Source: Acidobacteriota bacterium
Lineage (GTDB): Bacteria; Acidobacteriota; Terriglobia; Acidiferrales; UBA7541
Assembly (NCBI GenBank): GCA_003224075.1
Contig: QHYF01000037.1
Location: forward strand, 1-11,879
Reading direction: 5' to 3'
Length of the DNA stretch: 11,879 bases
Part shown: positions 6,853 to 11,879 of the stretch, piece by piece
Numbering within the stretch: position 1 is the stretch's first letter
Layout: every line of letters starts with the position of its first letter
The notes under the pieces: model-generated
What the model saw: only the letters and a program-made list of their open reading frames with translations
Told to the model about the DNA's origin: nothing
The model's database searches: none
Position numbers and translations under genes: made by a program

Positions 6853-6887
6853 AAAAAAAGTGGGACAGATATTCCTATCCATCCCAC
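6853..6887 (-). terminator. Strong rho-independent terminator of the zinc-ribbon gene
   Basis: On the minus strand a 12-bp stem (6887-6876 with 6871-6860, including two G-U pairs) closes a GGAA tetraloop (6875-6872) and is followed by seven T residues (6859-6853). It lies 64 nt after the stop of the zinc-ribbon gene. It separates that gene from the ligase cluster. Confidence 0.9.
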
Positions 6888-6950
6888 GCGAGGTCTTCCG
6901 TCGTTCGAGCTATTCTTCTGAATGTTCCGCCTGTTGCTTCCAGCTCCGCT

Positions 6951-7253
6951 TTATGCTGCGCCCATCGCCCTGCGCTGCTGGAAGCATTCCCGGCAGAAGA
7001 CCGGGCGCCCTTGTGTGGGACGAAAGGGAACAGTAGTTTCCTTCCCGCACTGCGAACAGTTTGTCTTCGTTTCCGAGCGCATGGGTGAGGTGTGACCGCC
7101 ACCGCCGCCCTCGGCCCGTTTTGCCTTGCAAGCTTTGCAGCGCTTGGGTTCGTTTTTGAAGCCTTTGTCGGCAAAAAACATCTGTTCGCCGGCGGTAAAT
7201 ACGAACTCAGCACCACACTCCGCACACTTCAGCACCTTGTCGTGGTATTCCAT
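6951..7253 (-). CDS. Small double zinc-ribbon protein
   Basis: A 100-residue protein with four CxxC pairs: Cys10/Cys13 and Cys39/Cys42 form the first ribbon around FTAGEQMFFADKGFKNEPKRC, and Cys66/Cys69 with Cys87/Cys90 form the second. The two are joined by a Gly-rich linker (49-53). The first half matches the widespread probable zinc-binding domain found alone in short bacterial proteins; no biochemical role is established for it. Each four-cysteine set should hold one zinc. The ATG at 7253 has a GGGAGAG SD about 8 nt upstream. It has its own strong terminator and is not part of the ligase cluster. A role in nucleic-acid binding or as a redox or zinc-responsive factor is possible but unsupported. 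Confidence 0.85.
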   Translation of the reverse strand: MEYHDKVLKCAECGAEFVFTAGEQMFFADKGFKNEPKRCKACKAKRAEGGGGGHTSPMRSETKTNCSQCGKETTVPFRPTQGRPVFCRECFQQRRAMGAA

Positions 7254-7465
7254 GAGCCGCTCTCCCTGGTCCCGTGTCGGGCAGGAGAGTGGGCAGACTT
7301 TGCACCTGAGGGCCTAGATGCTTGCGGAGACCAGTATCCGGGGACGCCGGGCGCGGATCCCTTGGGCCTGCGGGCACGAAGCTGAAACAACAACCCAAAC
7401 GTTCACTGCCTTACGGGGGCCTGATTCTCGGAAGTGCGGCGCCGAGCCGCGAGGAAAACGGAAGG
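7254..7465. other. Intergenic stretch between zinc-ribbon gene and rpsU
   Basis: Beyond the SD of the zinc-ribbon gene and the rpsU terminator hairpin I see no gene, tRNA or clear promoter here. Short open frames in it have no protein-like composition. Confidence 0.4.
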
Positions 7466-7490
7466 GCGATCCCGACCGGGTCGGGACCGC
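7466..7490 (-). terminator. Hairpin terminator of rpsU
   Basis: On the minus strand an 11-bp stem (7490-7480 with 7476-7466, one G-U pair) encloses the loop CCG. It begins 9 nt after the rpsU stop. The following bases include only a weak, interrupted T-run (CCTTCCGTTTTCC). Position and stem strength favour a terminator. Confidence 0.6.
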
Positions 7491-7498
7491 CCCCGAAA

Positions 7499-7696
7499 TT
7501 AGTCCGCTTCCCGCCGCTGCTTCTTGCGCAGTCGCTTCCGCGAAAGCGCTTCTTTCGCCCGGCGCTTCTCGCCGGGTTTCATGTAGAAGCTGTGCTTCTT
7601 GATTTCCTTGACGATGTCTTCCTGTTGCACTTTGCGCTTGAAACGGCGCAGAGCATTTTCCAGAGATTCACTCTCCTGGATGATGACTTCAGCCAC
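7499..7696 (-). CDS. rpsU: Small ribosomal subunit protein bS21
   Basis: A 65-residue basic protein with the bS21 hallmark ESLENALRRFKRKVQQ near the N terminus and the family helix EIKKHSFYMKPGEKRRAKE, ending in an Arg/Lys-rich tail. bS21 sits on the 30S platform near the 3' end of 16S rRNA and the SD duplex and aids initiation. The start is GTG at 7696-7694: it gives the normal N terminus MAEVIIQE, is preceded by GGGGGTGA about 9 nt away, and an in-frame TGA four codons upstream excludes a longer form. Length is typical. A perfect 7-bp hairpin ends right at the SD, which could make translation sensitive to structure. Confidence 0.95.
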   Translation of the reverse strand: MAEVIIQESESLENALRRFKRKVQQEDIVKEIKKHSFYMKPGEKRRAKEALSRKRLRKKQRREAD

Positions 7697-7711
7697 GGTC
7701 TTAATTCACCC

Positions 7712-7730
7712 CCAATCCGGTTCGGATTGG
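7712..7730 (-). promoter_or_regulatory. Hairpin next to the rpsU ribosome-binding site
   Basis: CCAATCC (7712-7718) and GGATTGG (7724-7730) are perfect inverse copies with a 5-nt loop. In the rpsU mRNA the 3' arm runs directly into the GGGGGTGA Shine-Dalgarno. It could occlude or present the SD. Confidence 0.45.
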
Positions 7731-7802
7731 TTTCATGCGGAGCCTCTCGCCGGCCAAGCTGCGACCGGCTGGGTACTTCTGCGGGCACCGCCCCTGTTCT
7801 CA

Positions 7803-7811
7803 ATTATCGCA
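7803..7811 (-). promoter_or_regulatory. Candidate extended -10 promoter of rpsU
   Basis: The minus strand reads TGCGATAAT, an extended -10 (TGn plus 5 of 6 consensus). No good -35 is present at 16-18 nt. It would give an rpsU leader of about 100 nt. Confidence 0.35.
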
Positions 7812-7830
7812 CGTATTGTCCGTTGCGCGG

Positions 7831-8071
7831 TCACACCTAGAAAGGTAGCTGGCATCTTCTAATCAATTTCCTCCATCCAAGTCAAGAAATCTTTGCACCT
7901 GGGGGCGAGGAACAGCAGTACTGAACCCACTCCAGTACCATCCGTATAGCGGCTAACGCATGGGTAATCTACATGCCGTTCCGGGGAACGGGACTCGGCG
8001 ACTCCTTCGAGGCTTCTTTTCGCCGGTCAGAGTTCACCAGTTGCCGCGCTTGTCTTTTTCCTTGCTTCTGC
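7831..8071. other. Gene-free divergent region upstream of glgC
   Basis: Most of the gap between the divergent rpsU and glgC genes. It contains no convincing gene. It has an inverted repeat CCGTTCC/GGAACGG (7976-7991, 2-nt centre) and the palindrome CAGTACTG (about 7916-7923), either of which could be a protein-binding site. Confidence 0.35.
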
Positions 8072-8080
8072 TGTTAGAAT
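8072..8080 (+). promoter_or_regulatory. Candidate extended -10 promoter of glgC
   Basis: TGTTAGAAT is an extended -10 (TGn plus TAGAAT). A TTGTCT at 8050-8055 is 19 nt away, too far for a good -35. The same nonamer occurs in the leftward promoter at 1887-1895. Confidence 0.4.
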
Positions 8081-8115
8081 GAGCCGCTTCTTCATCCGCG
8101 CTCGGGGGGCTGCCA

Positions 8116-9325
8116 ATGTCCGCTATGCGGGATGCCATCGGCGTACTCCTTGCGGGAGGCCAGGGCGAACGCCTCTGGCCACTCACTCGCGACCGCGCCA
8201 AGCCGGCCGTTCCGTTCGGGGCACTCTACCGAATCATTGACATCACGCTATCCAACTGCATCAATTCGGACCTGCGGCGCGTCTTCGTGCTCACGCAGTA
8301 CAAAGCCCTCAGCCTGAACCGGCACATCCGCGCCGGCTGGTCGCCGCTGGCCGGGCTGGGGGATTACTTCGAGGTTCTGCCGCCGCAGATGCGCGTTTCG
8401 CAGCAGTGGTATCAGGGCACCGCCGACGCGGTGTACCAGAACATCTACTCCATTGGCAGCGAGCGTTCCAAATTCGTTTTCATTCTCTCAGGCGACCATA
8501 TCTACAAGATGAATTACAGCCGGATGCTGAAGCAGCACTGCGACTCCGGTGCGGACGTCACAGTTGCGACCATTGAAATTCCAGCTCCGCAGGCCGCCAA
8601 GCAGTTTGGCGTGATTGAAACCGACAAGGATTGCGGTTCCAAAAGAATCGCCGCACCATGCGGGGCATTGCAACGCTTCGATGGGAATCTACATCTTCAA
8701 TACGCAACTGCTGATCCCCATCCTGCTCGCGGATTCCGAGGATCCCAAGTCCAACCATGACTTCGGCAAGGATATTCTGCCGCGGATTATTTCCAAACAC
8801 CGCGTGTTTGCTTATAACTTTGTCGATGAGAACGCCAAAGACGCACTCTACTGGCGCGACGTTGGGACGCTCGACGCCTACTACGAGGCGAACATGGATC
8901 TGACCAGCGTGTCGCCGGTGTTCAACCTTTACGACACTTCCTGGCCGTTGCGCACCTGGCAGCACCAGTATCCACCCGCGAAATTCGTTTTCGCCGATCC
9001 CGAGCGCATGGGCGTGGCGCTCGATTCCATCGTTGCCGGCGGCTCGGTCATCTCCGGCGGCCGCGTTCAGAAATCCGTAATCGGCAATAATGTCCGGGTC
9101 AACAGCTACTGCGAAGTCTTCGATTCCATCATCTATAACCACGTGAATATCGGGCGCCACTCACGCATACGCCGTGCGATCATCGATCGCCATGTGAGCC
9201 TGCCGGAGCGAACCGAGATCGGCTATGACGCCGAAGCGGACCGCCGCCGCTTCCACGTCACCGATTCCGGCATCGTGGTCGTCGTGCGCCAGGAGTCCCT
9301 CATCGAAGAACCCGAAACCGCTTAA
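8116..9325 (+). pseudogene. glgC: Glucose-1-phosphate adenylyltransferase, frame broken near codon 172
   Basis: ADP-glucose pyrophosphorylase makes ADP-glucose from ATP and glucose-1-phosphate, the committed step of glycogen synthesis. The first frame (ATG 8116, SD GGGGGG) carries the catalytic N-terminal domain: AGGQGERLWPLT (13-24), KPAVPFG (29-35), WYQGTADAVYQN (98-109) and SGDHIYKM (125-132). It stays homologous to Asp172, then runs out of register and stops at 8760. The next frame (+1) picks up at codon 8675 with ASMGIYIFNT and stays intact to TAA 9325, including the beta-helix domain (SVISGGRVQKSVIGNNVRV and so on). Only 43 nt (8632-8674) join the two, where E. coli GlgC has about 22 residues, so about 23 nt are missing along with the EKP motif whose Lys binds glucose-1-phosphate. 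Both halves are well preserved, so either the break is recent or it is a sequence or assembly error. Confidence 0.88.
8632..8674 (+). other. Site of frame break and deletion in glgC
   Basis: These 43 nt give no GlgC-like sequence in a single frame. Fragments resembling the family appear scattered over the frames, for example LRFQK after Asp172 in the third frame. This suggests more than one small indel rather than a single clean deletion. Confidence 0.6.
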
Positions 9326-9326
9326 G

Positions 9327-9344
9327 CGGAGCGACACCGCTCCG
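9327..9344 (+). terminator. Hairpin after glgC
   Basis: CGGAGCG (9327-9333) and CGCTCCG (9338-9344) form a perfect 7-bp stem with an ACAC loop, 2 nt after the glgC stop. No T-tract follows, so it may be a weak terminator, an mRNA-stabilising end or a dispersed repeat. Confidence 0.45.
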
Positions 9345-9436
9345 TGCGACCAGCGGATCGGAGCTGCCTAGCGCTGTTCTGCCTCTCATTCGCTGCTCCT
9401 TTCTGGCCCGCCCTGTGTCTTCCCCGCAATTTTCTG

Positions 9437-9442
9437 TAGAAT
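9437..9442 (+). promoter_or_regulatory. Candidate -10 box of eno
   Basis: TAGAAT lies 35 nt before the eno ATG. No convincing -35 is found upstream. It is proposed by analogy with the same hexamer before glgC. Confidence 0.25.
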
Positions 9443-9477
9443 CGTCGATTCGCATCTACCCAGGAGAAACAGCGACC

Positions 9478-10791
9478 ATGTCCACGAAAATTACGCGTGT
9501 TCACGCGCGGCAGGTCCTCGATTCGCGCGGCAACCCCACTGTTGAAGCCGACGTCCATGTTGGAGCTGACTCGCGAGGCCGCGCCGCCGTTCCCTCCGGC
9601 GCTTCCACTGGAGAACACGAAGCCCTCGAGCTACGAGACGGGGACAAGTCGAAATACCTCGGCAAGGGCGTATTAAAAGCCGTCGCCAACGTCAACCAGG
9701 AAATCGCTAAGGCGGTCGTCGGCCTCGACGCCACCGACCAGCGCGCGCTCGACAGACGGATGATTGAACTCGACGGAACACCCACAAAGTCGCGCCTCGG
9801 AGCCAACGCCATCCTGGCGGTCTCGATGGCGGCGGCACGGGCTGCAGCTGCGGCGCAGACCGTTCCGCTGTACAAGTACCTTGCGCGCTACTCCTCGGAG
9901 AAATCCGCGAACCTCCTTCCTTGCCCGATGATGAACATCCTGAACGGCGGCGCGCATGCCGATAGCTCCGTGGATTTCCAGGAATTCATGGTCATGCCCA
10001 TTGGTGCGCCGAGCTTTTCGGAAGGGCTCCGATGGGGCGTGGAAGTTTTCCATGCTTTGAACACGGCGCTTAAAAAGCATGGCTACTCGACGGCGGTCGG
10101 GGACGAAGGCGGATTCGCGCCGAGCTGCAAATCGAACGAAGAAGCCATCCAGATCGTGCTTGAAGCGATCACTGCGGCGGGCTATAAGCCCGGTGAGCAG
10201 GTGAGCATCGCGCTCGATCCCGCCTCCAGCGAGTTCTATGACAAGGCCAGCGGCAACTACGTTTTCAAGAAGTCGGACAAGTCCACGCACGCTTCCGAAG
10301 CGATGGTCGAATACTGGGCGAAATGGGCGGGAAAATACCCCATTGTTTCCATCGAAGATGGAATGGGAGAAGAAGACTGGCCGGGCTGGAAAAAGCTCAC
10401 CGAAAAGCTCGGCTCAAGGAGTTCACCAAAAAGAATCCAACTGGTTGGCGACGACATCTTCGTCACGAACACGGAGATCTTTGCCCGTGGAATCAAACAA
10501 GGCATCGCCAACGCCATTCTCATCAAGCTCAATCAGATTGGCACGGTCACCGAAACGATCGAGGCCATCGAGCTCGCACGCTCGGCGGGCTATAACTCCA
10601 TCATTTCGCACCGCTCCGGCGAAACCGAGGATACGTTCATCGCCGACCTTGCTGTGGCAACCTCCGCCGGCCAGATCAAGACCGGCTCGGCCTCGCGGAC
10701 AGACCGCATCGCCAAGTACAATCAGCTCCTCAGGATCGAAGAAGAGCTCGGGTCCACTGCACGCTTCAACGGCAAAGCCGCGCTTGGATAG
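9478..10791 (+). CDS. eno: Enolase (phosphopyruvate hydratase)
   Basis: A 437-residue glycolytic enzyme that interconverts 2-phosphoglycerate and phosphoenolpyruvate; also part of the RNA degradosome in some bacteria. The start at ATG 9478 follows CAGGAG with proper spacing and gives the usual N terminus STKITRVHARQVLDSRGNPTVEADV; the frame is open back to 9415 but that part overlaps the SD. The catalytic set is complete: Ser43 loop (SGASTGEHE, 40-48), Glu169 and Glu210 (FQEF; GDEGGFAP), metal ligands Asp247, Glu293 and Asp325 (ALDPASSE; SIEDGMGEEDW; VGDDIFVTN), Lys350 (LIKLNQIGT), the SHRSGETED loop (377-385) and Lys401. A small insertion of about five residues lies at 313-318 before RIQLVGDD, compared with E. 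coli enolase. It is the second gene after the broken glgC. Confidence 0.98.
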   Translation: MSTKITRVHARQVLDSRGNPTVEADVHVGADSRGRAAVPSGASTGEHEALELRDGDKSKYLGKGVLKAVANVNQEIAKAVVGLDATDQRALDRRMIELDGTPTKSRLGANAILAVSMAAARAAAAAQTVPLYKYLARYSSEKSANLLPCPMMNILNGGAHADSSVDFQEFMVMPIGAPSFSEGLRWGVEVFHALNTALKKHGYSTAVGDEGGFAPSCKSNEEAIQIVLEAITAAGYKPGEQVSIALDPASSEFYDKASGNYVFKKSDKSTHASEAMVEYWAKWAGKYPIVSIEDGMGEEDWPGWKKLTEKLGSRSSPKRIQLVGDDIFVTNTEIFARGIKQGIANAILIKLNQIGTVTETIEAIELARSAGYNSIISHRSGETEDTFIADLAVATSAGQIKTGSASRTDRIAKYNQLLRIEEELGSTARFNGKAALG

Positions 10792-10881
10792 TGACGAGCC
10801 TGATTGCCGAAGGACATACTGCATTTGGTGAGCGAGACCGGCCCACTCGCGGCCCGTCAACAGCCTGTGGAGGTAGGTCGT

Positions 10882-11805
10882 ATGAGGAACAACCGGCAGT
10901 TTCTGGGGATTCTGTTTTTCTCCCTGGCAGGTCCATTGATTGCATCCACGCAAGACCAAACCTCGGTGAGCACCGCTGGTGCGCCGCCAAAATTGCTGCT
11001 CCTCGTACACCGGGAAATCAAATTCGGGAAGGCCGGCGAACGCCAGAAGTTGGAGGCCTCCCTGACGCGGGCGTTCGATCGTTTGACTGTTCCTAACTCT
11101 TGGATTGACCTCCAATCCATTACCGGCCCGCCGAAGGCGCTCTCCTTCGACCCGTTTGATTCGTTTGAACATTTGGGAAGAGCAGCAGACGATTGGGGTC
11201 ACATCTTCGCCGCCCATCCAGAGCTTGCGCGGATGCAGGAGGAGATTGAAGCGCTGGTGTCGAACGAGAGCACGCTGATCGCCGTGAGGCGAGACGATCT
11301 TGGTTACCGCCCGGACAGCATTGATCTTTCGCAAGCGCGGTTCCTGCGCGTTCTTGAAGTGCGGATACTTCCGGGGCACGAAAGCGACTTTGTCGAGGCG
11401 TTCGAGATCCTCGGCGAGGCGTACCAGAAGATCAAAGCGGACTTGCCGTGGATGGTTTATCAAGTAAACGTTGGCGTGCCGTCGCCGACTTTTCTAATCT
11501 TTGTGCCTATGCGCACGCTGCAGCAAAATGATGATCTTCTGTCGTGGAGGAAAAGTCTACGGGAGGCGGAAGGGGAAGTAGCCGCCCGCCGGATGGATGA
11601 AATCGCACGAGATGCTTATGTCAGCGCCGAGAGTAACTTGTATGTGGTGAGTCCGGAAATGTCGCACGTGTCGAAAGACTTTGCCCGCGGTGATCCGGAA
11701 TTCTGGACACCGCGGCGCCCTCCAGAGAATGCGAAGCCTGCGGCCAGCAAGGAGGACAGGAAATCGTCTGTTCAGAAAGGGGCGGGCTCGAAGCAGAACC
11801 AGTAG
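10882..11805 (+). CDS. Secreted protein of unknown function, two similar halves
   Basis: A 307-residue protein. The ATG at 10882 is chosen because a perfect GGAGGT lies 7 nt upstream and it begins a signal peptide (MRNNRQFLGILFFSLAGPLIAS), with cleavage expected near residue 22; the frame is open from 10804 but that gives a poor N terminus. The mature part seems to have two halves that each begin with a strand followed by an amphipathic helix (KLLLLVHREIKFGKAGERQ at 37-55 and FLRVLEVRILPGHESDFVE at 154-172). Each then has a second strand region (such as TFLIFVPMRTL, 203-213). This is reminiscent of the ferredoxin-like, dimeric alpha-beta barrel families (ABM or NIPSNAP type), here fused in tandem. 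The end (about 280-307) is Lys, Ala and Ser-rich and probably disordered. I do not recognise a catalytic motif. It is likely periplasmic or extracellular and follows eno by 90 nt. Confidence 0.75.
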   Translation: MRNNRQFLGILFFSLAGPLIASTQDQTSVSTAGAPPKLLLLVHREIKFGKAGERQKLEASLTRAFDRLTVPNSWIDLQSITGPPKALSFDPFDSFEHLGRAADDWGHIFAAHPELARMQEEIEALVSNESTLIAVRRDDLGYRPDSIDLSQARFLRVLEVRILPGHESDFVEAFEILGEAYQKIKADLPWMVYQVNVGVPSPTFLIFVPMRTLQQNDDLLSWRKSLREAEGEVAARRMDEIARDAYVSAESNLYVVSPEMSHVSKDFARGDPEFWTPRRPPENAKPAASKEDRKSSVQKGAGSKQNQ

Positions 11806-11825
11806 CTGGAGGGTAGAAAGAATCT

Positions 11826-11847
11826 GGAACCTGATGTGACCGGTTCC
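11826..11847 (+). terminator. Weak hairpin after the secreted-protein gene
   Basis: GGAACC (11826-11831) and GGTTCC (11842-11847) pair across a 10-nt loop, 20 nt after the stop codon. No T-run follows, so termination is uncertain. The last 32 nt of the window show nothing further. Confidence 0.25.
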
Positions 11848-11879
11848 CATCCCGGGCGCTTGATGAGCGGAGAGCAACT

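Noticed and set aside
8558..9160. Leftward open frame of about 200 codons
   Set aside because: It is antisense to the intact C-terminal part of glgC.
9415..9477. Longer N terminus for enolase
   Set aside because: It would translate the SD and the -10-like box; the enolase N terminus begins at 9478.
10844..10866. Hairpin between eno and the secreted-protein gene as a terminator
   Set aside because: The stem is short and mismatched and no T-run follows.
10804..10881. Longer N terminus for the secreted protein
   Set aside because: It would bury the signal peptide; the ATG at 10882 has a perfect SD.
10423..11463. Leftward open frame of about 346 codons
   Set aside because: It spans the antisense of the eno end and the secreted-protein gene; both of those have better starts and recognisable features.
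1..11879. CRISPR arrays, tRNA or rRNA genes, transposases
   Set aside because: No regularly spaced repeat array, cloverleaf-like sequence, rRNA segment or transposase motif was seen on either strand.

Overview
The window looks like a chromosomal segment of an Acidobacteriota-type soil bacterium. This is inferred from the moderately GC-rich DNA, the mix of housekeeping genes (rpsU, glgC, eno) with uncharacterised amide-ligase genes, and a secreted protein type I associate with that phylum. No RNA marker gene is present, so the assignment is tentative.

Left end (1-1564): a SAM-dependent methyltransferase with an N-terminal dimerisation-type region runs leftward off the window edge. Divergent from it is a compact alpha/beta-hydrolase esterase with its own SD, a promoter candidate and a terminator-like hairpin. 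Then comes an AT-richer, gene-free stretch (1565-1937) carrying a near-consensus leftward promoter, an inverted repeat over its -35 box, a 13-bp inverted repeat and three degenerate 12-mers.

Centre (1938-6852): four leftward genes form the most interesting part. In transcription order they encode a YbdK-type GCS2 carboxylate-amine ligase, an ATP-grasp ligase, a circularly permuted ATP-grasp ligase (4-nt overlap with the previous gene) and an M29-type metallopeptidase-like protein after a 143-nt gap. Three ATP-dependent carboxylate-amine ligases plus a peptidase-like enzyme, with no NRPS and no visible precursor peptide, suggest ribosome-independent synthesis of a small peptide or amide. The product is unknown. 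The leader of the first gene holds a two-part hairpin, and a strong intrinsic terminator insulates the cluster from the gene upstream.

Right half (6951-11879): a double zinc-ribbon protein and ribosomal protein bS21 (GTG start, hairpin just before its SD) are leftward. Then rightward come a glucose-1-phosphate adenylyltransferase gene (glgC) whose frame is broken and shortened at the EKP sugar-phosphate segment, a complete enolase gene (eno) and a secreted protein of unknown function that appears to be built from two similar halves. No tRNA, rRNA, CRISPR or transposase was found.
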